The notes under the pieces were generated by a model. That model searched no databases and was not told where the DNA came from. It saw only the letters and a list, made by a program, of their open reading frames with translations. Below are positions 23,155 to 36,806 of a stretch of 64,000 bases of DNA, piece by piece; the first letter of the stretch is position 1; every line of letters starts with the position of its first letter. The position numbers were made by a program, and so were the translations under genes. Source of the DNA: Chinchilla lanigera (Eukaryota > Chordata > Mammalia > Rodentia > Chinchillidae); assembly GCF_000276665.1 (NCBI RefSeq), contig NW_004955417.1, positions 28,921,748 to 28,985,747 of the forward strand, in the 5' to 3' direction.

Positions 23155-25748
23155 CACATTGACTTGGTTTGAGTTTTACTAAGCATAAATCAATGCTTTG
23201 TGGTTTTGTTTTCTTTCAGATTTTCACCGGAGCTTATCTATTGAACCTTTAATAAACTGTTAATTTTGAATTTTATTTCACATAACAAAAGCTTATTTAT
23301 TGTTAGTATTTTGAATAATCATTCAATTACATTCCATCCTAAATAAAGCCTCTTCAAAAATGTTACTGTGTATGCTCAAAATTTCATTTTTAGAAGAAAC
23401 CATTTTATTACTGTTAATTTTATTGCTATATGCATTGCTGTCTTTAGTATATGCAGACATTCCATTTTTCATATTTTATATGTGAGTCATTTGAAATATT
23501 TATCTTACAATTGGAGCTTTACTCTTTGTTAGCAAAACTCAGCGTATATGTTATCAAAGAATATATTCTTAAAGAAGTATATATTGTCATTTCTGTGTAG
23601 TTGTTATTAAAGTGTTTACTTTTCAGGTTGATTCACTGTGGATATAAATTATGTAAGTAATAAATATTAGTAATTCACTATTTCAGTTTCAGGAAGTCTA
23701 AAAATGATCTTCTTCCTTTTTGGAGGAGAGGTGGGAACCTAATATTTTGGTTCATTTTCAGTAATCTGAGAAGCACAGAAGAGATTTGTCAATTTTTAGT
23801 GTAGATCTTCAAACATCTGTGTATAAGTAACCATGTAAATCGGAATTAACGATTTTCTGAGCTTTGTGTTTATGGCGTTACCTATGTATTACAGTTTTGT
23901 TTCTGAAGAACAGGTTTGCAATGACCAGAGAACGGTTTACATAGTACAGTGTTATATAAATAAATGCTATTGAAATACTGAGTTTGCAAATCCCATTTTT
24001 TTCATTTAGTAGCTTGCAACCTTTTTCGTTAACTGACCCCTGAAACTTTACATTCCAGATCTGGAAACTAAAAATAGTAATATCCCCAGTATCCCCGGCT
24101 CACCAGGTCATTCAGAGATCATGTAAGGAAGTGGTTTCAAGCTCCCACTTGAGCCCTAAATGAGAGAGCTCCACGGGGCTTCTTCTGACCTAGCCTGTTA
24201 CCGTAATGAAGTTGTTTGAAAAGTAAAAAGAAAGGAAATACTCTATCAGCGCCCTCATTAGACTCCGCATTAATAATGAAACCTGTCTTCTGAAATTATC
24301 AAATACATATTTTAAGGATTGTAATATTTTACATTATTGTTACTTTATATATTTCTTGCATGTTTGATATAGCTATTTTAAAAAGTGGAAGATTATAAAT
24401 GTTCAACTTGAAATAGTTAGTGGGAGGTTAAAAAGTGTGTGAGAGCCATGACTTCCGAGTGTGACTTGTGCAAACCCTGGCCCCACGACCCTTCCGCCCC
24501 GCCGGGAGCATCAGGACCGTGGAAGAAGGCGGAGTGGGGACAGCATGTTTGGAGTCCGGGCATCTCTTGTCCTAAAAAGGACAAAGAATCTCCGAGAGAA
24601 ATCTTTTGCGTGTTCCTTAACTTAAACCCATGTAGCTAGCTGTACTTTTATAGATATGTCCAGTCCTCTGCAAACTGGCCCTGGGGAAAACCCAAGATAC
24701 ATCTTGTGTGTGTGCGAGGTCTGTGTATGCAGGAACATGTTCCTGTTACAGACTCACCATAAAAACTGTACGATGTACATCCTAAGTTATTTCTAAGATG
24801 TCTCCTCAACCCTGAATGTTTTCGGGCCCATTTCTATGAAGCAGGAGGTAGAGGCTTTCTGGACCTTCGTGTATTTAGCCCATCTGATGGCCGGAGTGAC
24901 AATCAGTACAAATTACCATAATTGTATTCTTCGGTGCCGTTGCCTCACTGCTTCCTCAGGAGTAGATGTAGACTTCTGCTTAGGGGAGTGAGTCAGAGAC
25001 TGCGGCTTCAGAGGCATTAGAGTCACACAGGGCGCACGCTGTCCCCACACGGCGCACTGAGAGCCAGCTGAACAACTCCAGCCCTCCCTTTCCTTTCAGC
25101 GAAATAGGTCCATTAATGTAGTGCACTGCGCTCTCATTCTCTCCCAGGGAGTTGTATTTTTATTACTGAAAAAGTATCACATAAATACAAATTACATTTT
25201 TTCATTAGAAAACTACTTTTCATTTCAGAAAAAATTCAATTAATTATGAATAGGGTTATGCTTTCATCAGGGAGAGAAATATGTAATTTTTCTTCAAGCC
25301 TCAAACACATATAATGAAATCTTTTCTTGGAATCCACTCTTAAGATGGATTTTTAAAAGTATAGACTTTATTAAAATCTCAGTTCAATTAAAATGCATTC
25401 AATTACTTTAAATCTTTATTAAAATCTCAGGTAAAATTGTCCAACAGTGTAAAAGAGACTTGTACTCTTTAGCAGGCAGTTAATTCTAACAAATGAACAT
25501 AAAGTACACACTTTCGCTCTTTAGGAGAGAATAAAAACTAAGTTTGGGGTGGGGGTGGGGATGCCCGTGACCTCTCCCCAGGGCCAGCACTTCCTGTGGC
25601 ATGGGATGGCATCTCCCTGCGTGAGCCCCTGTGATGCTGCTCGGCTTTCCTTGCCCCCAGTGCTGGCCTCACAGAGACCCCCTGTCAGGATTTTGTGTCA
25701 CTGTCTTCTTGGATGTGCCTGGTACAGTGTCCCTGATTCTCTTTCAAG
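23153..25748. other. AT-rich unique stretch upstream of exon 2
   Basis: No mobile element recognised. The last 200 bp rise in GC toward exon 2. The pyrimidine-rich tract before the acceptor (CCCTGATTCTCTTTCAAG) is short and broken by purines. Confidence 0.6.
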
Positions 25749-25907
25749 GGCCGCTTGAAGACGCCATTGAGGACGAGGAGGAAGAGTGTCCCTCAGAAGA
25801 GACAGACGTCCTCTCCAAAGGAGACTTTCCCCTGGAGGAAAGCTTTCCCTCCGGATTTGGGCCCGGAAATCTGAGCTGCGAAGAAGTGGAATACTTTTGT
25901 AACAAAG
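25749..25907 (+). CDS. ZFPM2: ZFPM2 (FOG2) coding exon 2, partial gene
   Basis: This internal exon has an AG acceptor at 25747-25748 and a GT donor at 25908-25909. It begins with two bases of a split codon and ends with one, so both borders are phase 1. It encodes 52 complete residues, starting [19 protein letters not shown] and ending with [11 protein letters not shown] recognise this as the acidic N-terminal segment of FOG2, a nuclear cofactor that binds GATA4 and other GATA factors and represses or modulates their targets in heart, gonad and diaphragm development. In the family the first exon supplies a short NuRD-binding motif ending in KR, which would join this exon through an R codon. 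The zinc fingers lie far downstream, outside the window. No start codon belongs to this exon; the open frame upstream of the acceptor is intron read-through. The donor (G|GTAATC) lacks the usual G at +5. Identity is from recalled family sequence, not a search, but the match is unmistakable and is confirmed by the next exon. Confidence 0.95.
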
Positions 25908-26144
25908 GTAATCCTTGGTGGTTGAATGTCTGATGTGAGTCCACTTCGGGGATTTTAAAAATAGACCATCGGGTGAGGGAAAAAATGTCCTCCAAGTCTG
26001 AAACAGTTCGTCAGTCTGAGATCATGTGCCTAATTTCAACATGTTGAGGAACAGAAGAAGTTACTTCATTTCAGGAAGAAGCCATTTTCATACTTCAGCA
26101 AATATTTTCATGCTGATTGGCCAGTTATCGATACAGCATTTAAA

Positions 26145-26245
26145 GTTTATCACCCACTCATTCCTTCAGCAAGTATTTACTGAGCTCAGTTGTGGGCAGG
26201 GCTCTACATCAGGCCCTGAGTGTTAGCACCAGAGCGGCGGAGAGA
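26145..26245 (+). repeat. Ancient interspersed repeat (MIR/L2-class) remnant
   Basis: CACCCACTCATTCCTTCAGC, AAGTATTTACTGAGCTCAGT and GGGCAGGGCTCTACATCAGG fit the common mammalian pattern 'cattcattcaacaaatatttattgagc...ccaggcactg' with heavy divergence. The exact family is not resolved. Confidence 0.45.
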
Positions 26246-29200
26246 ACCTAGCCCCAGCTTCTGGGTTACTCGCTCCTTTGGAAAACTGAATGCCTTAGAC
26301 TACACTGAGGAAGGTCCTTTCTAGGGACTGCAAAATAAGGAAATGCACAACCCTTTCAACATGCCAGGCCCTCTTTCACGTCTCTGACACTCTTCCGAGG
26401 CAGCACCTGAGCTGTAGCTTGGGTTACTGCTAAGCCTGACTGGGAGCCAGGCGGCCTTGCCAGTGTTCTGTCCTTGCTGGGCGTGCATATGCATACGCAT
26501 ATGCTCGCTTTCGCTAAAAGTCAGTCCAAGGTTTCTTGAGATTCTTTTTTATGGTTTATTTTTATTTGATTGCTTTGTCTCTGCCAGAGAGGTGGATCTT
26601 CTATTTCCTCCACACCAGCGCATGGTGTCCGGGATTTGGAGGTCACTTCTTGGGTGTGAAACAGCTGCTTCTGCTGCTTTACCGTGGGGGTTTCCCAGGG
26701 TATGTGGCGAGATGGCCTGGAGACAGTCGCTGTCTCCTACGTCAGAGACTTGGTTGAAAATAGAATAGTGTGGAGAGAGGCCTTCTTTGCTGATGTCGAC
26801 TTAGTTGTTCTGTGTGCTACAAGCGTTTTGTGATGATCTGTAGCTATGGCAGTGCATATAAGAGCTGGCTGAAGGTGGAGAGCTTTTAAACTTGCATTTT
26901 GAAGACATTTTGTTCCTTTTCTTCACCAGGAAAGACATTGTATGGCCCATGCTAGAGCACCTACCTCATGTGGTATTGCAATAAAGGGGAGGAACCAGCA
27001 CAAGGTGCCATTTTTCCTTTTGGCTGTTATAGCTACAAGAGTCACTGTACAGATATGGAGCTTTGTCAGTTTAGTTCTTCTGAGGAGGCAGTCTTGAGGG
27101 TTAGGATGAGATATATTTTAAATTTGGAGAGATCACTGCTGAAGGCTTATGTTCAGTGAGAGCTGTTTAAGTCAGTCGTTTCTCAGAAGAAAATAAACTT
27201 GCAGAGATGTGTTCGTGATGATGATAACAATGAGCTTAAGACAATAAAGCCCACCTACTTGGAATCCTAACTCATGAAAAATAACGAACAACAGGCCTGT
27301 AAGAACTAAGAAAAGACAGTGAAGGACAATTATTGCAAATAGTATTCAGTGGGTATTATTGGATACAGTGGAAATTTTCAGAAAGGTTAAATGTACACAA
27401 AATTGTATTTAATATGATGCAGAGACCACATTAAAAATACATAATACATGTATTGTAAAATAATTCTGTGATATTTACTTTGAAACTTAGAAAGTCCTGG
27501 TAGGTGAGAATAAGAATTCTTATTTTTTATTACATTTTCAGGGTAAATACTAATATTAATTATTTTCAAATGACTGTGGCCTGTGGAATAGGAAAAGAAA
27601 TGACTTTTTTCGTCTTCTAGCGTGTGAGACCAAGGAATTCCCAGTGAAGGTCAGGTGGAAGCATTTGGGAGGAAGGCAGCTTTGGTAGATATGGTCTCCC
27701 TTTGAGTTCACACATAGGACATTACCCATTTTTCATTTAACTTGATTAGCTGCAGCAGGAAGAGAAAAGTTTCTCTCTGGGAAATTAGAACCCACAATTT
27801 CTATGGAAATTCATGCTTGTCTCAGTGACACACAGTTACGTTTTATTAGCAGTTGTAGAGAGATGATAATTAGCAGTTAAAAGAATAGAAGTATATAAAT
27901 AGTTAATACCGTCAGTATCATGATTGGAAAAGCACATAAGAAGTGTTCATCTGAAGGGAAACATTTTTACCCAGGATTTGTGACTGAAAGTTGCTTTTCA
28001 TCATCCACGACAACTTAAAATTTGTCAATATATACAGGATGTAAGTCATATTATTTGGACTTGCTTTGTCTAAAGGACTTTCCATGACCAAATTATGTTT
28101 ACTTTAACGAATCTGTTTGATGAAAATTTTGAACATTAAATGTTGGTTCTTATTAAAAATGATAGTCTAAAATGGCCAACCACAAAACATGGCTAAAATA
28201 TCTGAATTCTTTGAACAGAACGTTTTGCCACATTTCTGGGGGAGGATAATGAGAATACATGTAGAGGTACGATACATTTTTAGTCATACTTCAGTAACTG
28301 AGTTATGTCTAAAACTATCACATGCCATTGTAACTTTTTAAATGAAAATGAAAGTCTATTTGTACATCCATGAATGTATAGCTTACCATTAGATAAAAGT
28401 TCCTACTTCTGCTTGAAGCATGGCTTCTCTATTTTGTAGGATATTTCAGAATGACTCTGTATTTACTTACTGTAATATTTTCCTTGGCTTCACATTGATG
28501 TTGCCTGTGTTCTGGTTAATGGAAATTTTTTCTACAAGTCTCAAAGTACTCATTAGTATTACTAAAGTTTCTGGTCATTATATAAAACATATTGTCAAAT
28601 GTGACCTCACCCGCTCTAATAACGCAAATTCCACAGAACTCCCTAAATATGTTTGTCTGAATTTTATGTTAGCTTCAATGTATAAAATTCTTAATTATAT
28701 GACCCTCTTCCAAAGATATACTTGGAATAGTTGCAGACCTAAAATTGAACATGGCGGTTCTATTGATGTTTCCCGTGACATTCTACGTTCATTAATTAAT
28801 TGCTTATTTCATGTCCTTATTTCTCATCTTCAAAAAGAAATGAACTGTGTTTACAAAAGATGCTGCTGCAGGCTTGCTATGGTACTCTGAGATTTTTTTT
28901 TACATTAGGAAAATAGAAAGCAGTTCTTTCCATTTATATCATCTCCTTTTGTTCACGAGTTCAGATTGCTTGGCCTCTTGCCTTCACAGTATCTCCAAGA
29001 GGAAGGAAACAAGCAAGAATTATTTCCTTGAATTTACAGATGACGAAGACATCAAGACTGGGGCCCTGAGCGCTACATATTTCCGGGGGTACTGAGTTAT
29101 TTGCTTCCGTTATTCCTTCTTCCTTTCTTCTGCTTTCCGCACGAGACGTGGAAGTTTATCTGTGCACGCGTAGAACTAACAGAGCTAGGGAAATGGAAGC

Positions 29201-32200
29201 ACACGTGGCTGTGAAGGCAACCTTCACAGTTTTAGTCCTGGCCCCGGATGGAGGAGGAACCCTTTCATGTATTAGCAATTCTTAGGGAAACTCAAAAACT
29301 GAATTTCGTAGTAGACTTGGCCTGGAGCAATTCTAAAACTAGTTTACTATGATCGTTTTGGAAGAGGGTTTCCTCCCTGAAATACTCAAGTTTGCTGCTG
29401 ACGGAAGTAAGATAAACATGTCTTGGGCAGCATTCCAGGAGGATATTACAGGATATGTGCATAGGAAGGAGAGGTCAGATGGGTGTCATTGTAAGTTAGC
29501 AAAATGTAGTGCTAGTGAAAGAAAATAACCCCAGTGAAACAACCCGTCCTTGGCGACTCTGGGTCGTAGTAACAGTTATCTGGACGTTACCTAGGGTCTT
29601 CACACAGTGTTCACTGGAGTCGTGATCCCTGCACAGACTAAAAGGGAGGCTGATGACATCAGACTTGATTTTGGAAGACTGAAGGCCACGCTTGTGGTCT
29701 GCTATCCGCATTTGCAGAATGACGAGGCTCACGCGGAACGTGCGTACAGTAGAGGCAGGCTACAGTTAGAGGTTTTCAGTCTGGAAAGGTCAAGGTTGAC
29801 AAAGCCGGTCATGATGGAAACTCACAAAATTAAATGTGATGCTAGGCGTTCTCACCATACCCCCGAAGAGTCAGCACAGGTGGTGTATGGAAGGGAAAGG
29901 TCGGGTTAAACTTCCTTTAAAAGAGGACCACGTAAGGGACCTTAAAATAGAAAAAAACCAGTTCCGGTACACTTTGATTTGGCTCTAGCCCAGAAGCAGT
30001 TACTGTGAAGCCAGCCATCAAGGTGAACAGGCCCTGAATGGGGCTGGCAGTGTCCAGCACTCAGCCATGGGCTTAGCAGGCCTTAGGTGCCAAGCTGTCT
30101 TGGTGCTGGGACAGCACTGACAGAAGTCAGTCCCCCTTGCAGGAGGATGGAGAGAGAGGAGCAGACCACACGCACGTCCTTGAGGTGGTGAAGAGGAGCA
30201 GCGTGGTGGTGGAGACGCCGTGCATGTGCATAGGCTGCTTCATAAAGGGCAGTGGGCACGTGGAGGCGTAGTGGCCCTGGGGCTCGTGTCGCAGAAAGCC
30301 AGAAGAGGACAGCAGAGAGCTGGGGAGCGGCCAGGTGCAGTCCCACCTGTGCGGCCTGCTGCTCTGCGTGTGTGGAGGGGGTGGAGAGGACAGAACTGCG
30401 ATCTGTGAGCCCCGGCGGGGGGAGGGAGGAGACGGGAAGAAGAGCGTGGCCAGGGTGCCGTCCGCACAGGTCGGGAGAGCGAAAGCAAAGCTTAAAGCAG
30501 GAAGTGGAAACAGGTGCACTGAGGAAGCTGCGGGAGCTGCAGACCAGCCGGTCAGAAGTGGCTCTGGGCCTAGCTGGGAGGAGGCTCCACCTGCATCTCA
30601 TTTATGTGGGTTCCAGAGCAGCCGCCACCGCTGAGAGTGAGGGAGTCATTTGTCCCTTCCCAGGTGGCGGATTCGGGTGTGTGCTTTATGCATCTTTCCA
30701 CTCCCTGGAATGGAGAGGGGAAGAGCAGGAGGCATGGCAGTCAGACCCAGACGCAGCACCGTGGCCGACCAGCCGGGCTGCGGACGCAGTGGGCATCCCT
30801 GACCACAGCCATGCCCGTCACCGTGCGGTCTTGTTGCTTTGTTTACAAAAGAAGGCGTCCCTGGGGAGAAGTGCTATTTGTGCTAGGACTGCACGTAACA
30901 AGCCTGAGCCTGACTTATTGGTATTAATCCCCCGCAACCTTCTCACCACACATGAAGGTAAAACCAAAATATCATGACCGAGATCCTTCCTTCTGAGGAG
31001 AAATCAAACACATGCCATTATCCCTTTTTGAGATGTGGTTGGGTAGGTGTTCATCTGTTCATGCTGTTTTGTCTCTTTTTTTCTTTCCTTGTGTTGCTAC
31101 TCTTTTGGTTTGGAAACCCTGCGGATCTTTCACGAACCCCTTTGCACCCGAGGTCCATCCTTCCCCCGTTCTGCCTCCAGTGTCATGATTCCACCTTCGG
31201 CCGTTCGGGTTGAGGAACTGGAAGCAGCATCCTTCTTCTGCAGCCCTGTCTGCCCCTCTTTTTTTTTGAGTTCAGGAAGGAAGGAAGGAGATCTTTACAG
31301 GCAACTTTGCTCCTTTTTTCTTAACGGGATTAAGCAGCTTGGCTATTTAAATTCTTGCATATAACACTGACATTTCCAGGGTGTGTTTGGGGCGGGAGTT
31401 CAAAGAGAAGGAACAGCAAGAAAAGCCAATATGACTTTGTTTTTTACCTTGCTGGAGGAGCTGCCGTGCAGATCGCCTCTAAGCTTATTGACCTGAATCT
31501 CTGACTCCTTGTTTCCTCTGGATTTGGCTGGAGTGGACACACTGATGGAGGACTGATAGGGCTGATTGAGCGGCCCCAGCCCTGCTTGGCAGGGACCGGT
31601 GCGTCCCCTCCCTCCCCACCCGTGACAGCATTGTTCCTTGGCAAACCTTGGGCCTTCCTGGATCCAGCGCCGCTCCATTTTTTGAAGAAAACATTTAAAG
31701 ATCATTAGTGTTTTTTACCTGAGTTATCCAGCAGTGAAAAATGGCAAGTCATTCTTCTTCGGAGATATAAACAGGGCTGTAATACTTGTGTTCTTACTGG
31801 GGGCGGGAAAGAAATGTACGTTGTGATAGTCTGTGTCTCTCTTTTAGAACCATCTTAAAATCTCCACAGCAGAGTTTTTGCTGGGAATCAGACTGAGTTT
31901 TATTTAAAACCACAATTGCTGGAAACAGGAATGCATTTCAGTGAACTCCGTTTTTATGGGAAAGCCAGCATTTTCTCGGTTTTAGGGAATCAGAAGGCGT
32001 GCAGATTTTGGCTGTAACCGAGCGTTCTGTGTGAAGGGGCTCGATACTCGCCTCCCTCACCTCCGACCCCAGGTGTGTCCCCGAAAACCTCAACAGAGCC
32101 AAAGGGGCTGAGTTTATGTAAAGTGTGAAATGCCTCACGGAGCCCTCACCTGTGACTGAGGTGGTAACACATGCCACGTGTTTACATGTGCAGGCCCCAT

Positions 32201-34517
32201 TCGTTGTTTTACTGTGAGCTGAGCATTAACACATCTCGCTTGAACAGTTAGCTAGAGGTCTTTTTCAAGTTAAGACTCAGGAATATGTGTAATCGTCTAA
32301 TTCTTGGGTAGTTTCTCAAACAATTTCATAGTGTAATAAAGTATATTTCAGTTTGTATCTGTCGAGATAAGTCAGGTGTTGGGAGAATCTGCTTAGTTTT
32401 AGTCACATCTTTATTTCACCTAAGCAACATCATAAATAATAAAAAGTAAAATTAATATAAAATATTTTACTATTTAGAGAAATTGGCTGTTCAGTTTTAT
32501 GCTTAAACTTTTTGTAAATGCCAAGAATTTTTTTGAGCTGTAAGGTTTATTTATGTTTGTTTTCCTTATAATGTTGAATGTCAGAAGGAAAATAAGAATT
32601 GATTTCATCACTGGGTATTTTCTGCAGGCATCTGGATATTAGGAAACATCTGCAGTATTTATTCACTTTTTTACTTTTACTCTTGATAGGGAATTAATTA
32701 AACTATTACACTTAGCCAAGAAATATAAAAGAATAACTTATTTGTAAGACCCTTAAAATTTTTTCATTTTATCAGTAATTTTTTGGGCTGAATGAAGAAC
32801 CTATGTCTTGAAAGAAGTAGTTTTGATCAAGTTGTAATTATATTAATAGGAATTTAAAATTAAGATGCTATTTCAATTATATTTTGATCCTGTTGTTATT
32901 TGAATAGGGATCTACATTCACATGTGCTAGCCATTTAATCTGCTAAGTCTTAATTTACATTTCTACTTCAAAGAAAATTAAAAGTATGGATGGCGTCAGG
33001 GATACCTGGATGACTAATTTATTCTGATCATATGGAATTAACATGGTTGACAGCCCTGAATCTGCCCGTTGGTCGTGTAGGAGTTGAGCTTAAACAATAG
33101 CATTCTGGGAAAACCATGGAACTTGGAAGTAGCTTGTTCTCTTTCACTTCTACCTTTAACCATCAAAATGATATAAAAACATTTTCTTGGCTTTACACTA
33201 ATATTTTGTAGATTTAAATCAAATGCAGTTTCCAGAGCTCTTAATCTTCTGATAAAATTTGTATTTTCCACTAGTGTCTAAAATTCTTGCAGTGTTTTTG
33301 CGGTCATTTAGGAGGCAACAGGCAGTATTAAGCACCTGCCCACCCAGTACTGATGGGATGATCTTTATCTCTGGGAGGACTAAACGTAGAATGTGTGGCA
33401 GGAAATGCAGAAAGCGGGGGTATGATGAATTTAATTGTAGTAATAAACTCAGTCACATTTTTGTTGTTCTTAAAAGGTCAAGTAAAAATATCTGAATGTG
33501 TTGCACCAATAATACTGATAACGAATGCAAATTGCTGTCTCAGCTTCTTTCTTGTAGTGCAGTGAGATTCCAAAGATTGGCACTGAGACTGTCTGCCATT
33601 TTTAATAATTATAATAATGATAATCACAGCTTTCACTTGCTGCCTGCTCCTGGGAGTCAGGCGTCTCGCTGTAGACAGATCATCTCTAATCAGCTCACTG
33701 TCCTGCAGGGTAGTTGTGCTTCTCACCTGTGACTTCCAGAGCTTCAGTACTTTGGCCAAAGGCAGGAAGTTACAGGGATGTTTACAGATCCATCAGAACT
33801 GTTTGCATAGGCCTTTTGGTCTGGTAGAAATGTTTGCAAAGTGAACTCTTTCAAGCACTTTGACCTTCACAAAGAATAAGACTAAATAAAAAACAGGGAA
33901 AGGAAGGAAGGAGGAGGAGGAGGAGAGGGCATTGTTTGGAGGGAAGGCTCAGGGTGCTGTGAAAACTTTTCACTTTCTGAAGGAAATGCAGTACAGCAGA
34001 TGGCGAGGGGAGAAGCGAGATAAACACAGGCACCGAGAAAGTAAGCAATACATTCTAACAGGTTCCGTATCAAAGATCTGGAGAAGCAGGCAGATTAGAC
34101 CAGGAGCAGCTCTGAAGCCTGACAAGACCGTATCTTCCCGAGCTCTGGCGCGGGGCGCAGATGGAAGGAATTGCACAGACGCTGGGACGAGATTGTCCTG
34201 ACAGTGAGGGAGGGCTCGGGGGATTCTTAGAGGCGTGCATTTATCGAGGTGGAAATCTGTGGTGCAGATATGCGAAACACTGCCCTCTATTTAAAAGTGA
34301 GAATTCTGTAATTTCTGTGGTTGCCATAGAATTAGCACCAACCCCTTTATTTGGATAAACTATTTGTTTCCATGCACATTAGGATCCAAGCTAGTTACCA
34401 AAATGCTAAGAACCTATGTTACTTGTTCCACCTATGTAAGCATTGGCACATGTCAGTGATCCTACAGGTCCATGTATGTTTAGAGGCAGGGAAAGACTAT
34501 ACCATGCATATTCTTGC
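26246..34517. other. Intron 2 stretch, largely unique
   Basis: AT-rich apart from a GC-rich block at about 30050-30900. The 156-codon frame at 28420-28890 and the 241-codon frame at 30252-30977 have no recognisable domain or splice sites. A short AGG run lies at 33908-33927. No mobile element is confidently identified in this 8 kb. Confidence 0.5.
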
Positions 34518-34673
34518 TAAGCTTGGTGGTGCACATTTGTAAGCCTGGCTCCTCAGGAGGCTGAGGCAGGAGGCTCACAAGTTGAAGCAATGCCTGGGCC
34601 TTTTAGCAAGACTCTTTCTCAGAAATAATAAAGAGCTAGGATTTAGCTTAGTATGGAGGCCCTGGGTTCATTG
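34518..34673 (+). mobile_element. B1-ID dimeric SINE
   Basis: The left half is B1-like (GCTTGGTGGTGCACATTTGT, CAGGAGGCTGAGGCAGGAGG, CAAGACTCTTTCTCAGAAAT). The right half is ID-like (AGCTAGGATTTAGCTTAGTA, GGCCCTGGGTTCATTGTAC). This 7SL+tRNA dimer is typical of non-murid rodents. Confidence 0.8.
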
Positions 34674-34713
34674 TACACACACGCGTGCGCGCACGCACAC
34701 ACACACACACACA
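34674..34713 (+). repeat. (CA)n/(CG) microsatellite tail
   Basis: ACACACACGCGTGCGCGCACGC followed by about ten AC units, derived from the tail of the preceding SINE. The CGCG core is unusual for an aged repeat. Confidence 0.93.
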
Positions 34714-35214
34714 GGATGGTCTCCTTTCTTTGGGATAGGATGATAAAGGACGGAAACGCGAACCTATCCATGAGCAAGATGAGTGTGTAAGGGTAGGGAT
34801 GTGAGTTTGCACACCCAGCATGTGTGCAGCTCACTTGATCCTCGTACTCTGTGCTGCTGGGCCCTGCTCACCCTGTCTTCTAAAGGATTTCCAACACACG
34901 GGAAGTCTTAGAAAAACAACAGTTCTACAAAAATAGGGAGTCATACTGCAAGACATAGCTTAAGTCTTAAGGAAAGACATTTTAGAAAGAAGGAGGTCTG
35001 TTCTCCACGATATTGGTCACTGCGTGAGGACGTCCAAGAGGAGCTAAACGTGCCCTAAAGACACACGGTCATCTGTGAGAGGCGTGCATGGTAAAACCTA
35101 AGTGCTCATACTGTGCTCACGCTTGATCGCCAGGTAAGCATTAGATGTGCTCATTCTCTTCTTTTGGTTTATTTCACAGCTGTTTAATTACTGTTATATC
35201 AAATGATAGTTCAA
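34714..35214. other. Intron 2 stretch, nothing recognised
   Basis: About 500 bp of unique sequence. Confidence 0.6.
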
Positions 35215-36806
35215 AATAGTGCTGCGCAAATCTCTTCTTTTTATAATTTCTATTATTAGGCTGTTTGCAGTGCATGATGATTGCATTCTTCCTGGGGAAT
35301 TGGTGCACACACGTCGCACGTCTTACTTTTTATCCCTTTTCCTCCCCCTCCCCACCCCATATCCTGATCCCCTTCCCACTGAGAAAGATCTGTCTCTCTA
35401 CTTCCTATTATTTCTTTTATTTTGCTCTTTATTAATACTTTGAGGTTTTCATATAAGAGAAACGATGTGATATTTAAGCTGGCATACTTGATTTATTTCA
35501 TTTAACTGTATGGTTTCAAGATGCATCCATTTTCCTCAAATGATTTGTTTATCCTTCTTTGTGGCATAGTAGCACTGCATGGTGTGTAAATACTACATTT
35601 TCTTTATCCGTTCTTCTGCTGATGGACATATATGCTGTTTCAGTATTGAGTGATTGTGAATTGTGCTGCTGTAAACATGGGTGTGCATGTATCCCTGTAG
35701 TATGATGACTTTGACTCTTTCAGGAAGATACCCAGAAGGGAATAGGTGGGTCAAATGGAAAGTCTATGTTTAGGTTTTTGAGGAATCTCCACACTGATTT
35801 CCATAGTGGTTGTGTACTAGCTTACATTTCCACCAACAATGTGGAAGGGCTTCTTTTCCCAGAGCCTCACCAGCGTTTATTATTATTTGATTTTTTGGTG
35901 ATGACCTTTCTTTCTGTGGTAAGATGTAATCTCAGTGTAGTTTTAATTAGCATTTCTCTAATGGCCGGTGATGTTGAACATTTCTTCATGTATTTGTTGG
36001 CCATTAGTACTTCTTATGAGAAATGTCTATTCATTTCACTTGCCCATTTTTTGATTGGGCTACTTATTTTGGGGAATCTAATGTTTTTTAAGTTCTTTGT
36101 ATTTTCTTTATATTATTTCTCTGTCAGAGGAATAATCGGAATTTTTCCCATTCTCTAAGTTGTCTGTTGGTTGTTTCTTTTGGTGTGCAGAAGCATTTTA
36201 ATTTGACGTGACCCCGTGTGTTGATTCTTGCATTCTTTCCTGTGCAGCTGGAATTCTGTCCTAAAGTCCTTGTCTGCACCTGTGACATTGAGAGTTCTAC
36301 CACTTCTTTCAGCAGATTGTTTCTATTGTAGCGTTTTTATCTTTGATTCATTTTGATTTTTGTTTAGTACATAATGAGAGATACAAGAATAGGTTCAATC
36401 TTCTGCATGTGGATAACTGGCTTCTCAACACCATTTGTTAGAGGCTGTCTCTCCTCCAGTGTATGTTTTTGGCCCCTTTGTGAGAGATGAAATAGCTGAA
36501 TGTGCCCAGCGATGTTTCTGCATCCACTATTCTGTTCTACTGATCCTAATATGGCTTTTTGTGCCAGTACTGTGCTGTTTTCATCACTGCAGCTTTGTAA
36601 TATAACTTCAAGTCTGGAATTGTGATGCCTCACACTTTGCTTTTGATACCCAGGATTGGTTTTGCTTTCCTGGGTCTCTTCTTTTAGTTCTATATGAATT
36701 TTAGGATTGTTTTATCCAGACCTGTGAAGAATGCTGTTGGTATTTTGATTCGGAGTGTGTTAAATCAGTACATTAGTTTTGGAAATATGGCCATTTTGAC
36801 TACATT
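35215..36806 (-). mobile_element. L1 3' end (ORF2 C-terminal part), minus strand
   Basis: Antisense L1 with a 3'UTR C/T tract (35336-35370), CTGATCCCCTTCCCACTGAG (identical to the copy at 13160), TTGTGGCATAGTAGCACTGC, CTGCTGATGGACATATATGC, ATGGCCGGTGATGTTGAACA, and CACTGCAGCTTTGTAATATA. It runs further into ORF2 than the other copies (about 1.6 kb). Frames are interrupted throughout; dead copy. Confidence 0.9.

Larger units (their letters stand above)
1..25748 (+). other. ZFPM2: ZFPM2 intron 1, 3' part
   Basis: Everything upstream of exon 2 in this window is read as intron, because exon 2 starts in mid-codon and needs an upstream coding exon that is not here. I saw no sequence matching the FOG2 N-terminal motif, no CpG-island promoter and no other convincing exon. 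Contents are SINEs, MIR, MaLR and L1 pieces, a 1-kb-spaced direct repeat and an assembly gap, each listed separately. Confidence 0.85.

Noticed and set aside
25631..25748. Open frame extending upstream of ZFPM2 exon 2
   Set aside because: The splice acceptor at 25747-25748 and the family's exon structure show this to be intron read-through, not an alternative start.
28420..28890. 156-codon open frame in intron 2, plus strand
   Set aside because: No recognisable domain, no upstream promoter or splice context, and sits in AT-rich intron; most likely chance.
30252..30977. 241-codon open frame in a GC-rich block
   Set aside because: Frames are open on both strands, as expected from base composition; the peptide shows no family signature.
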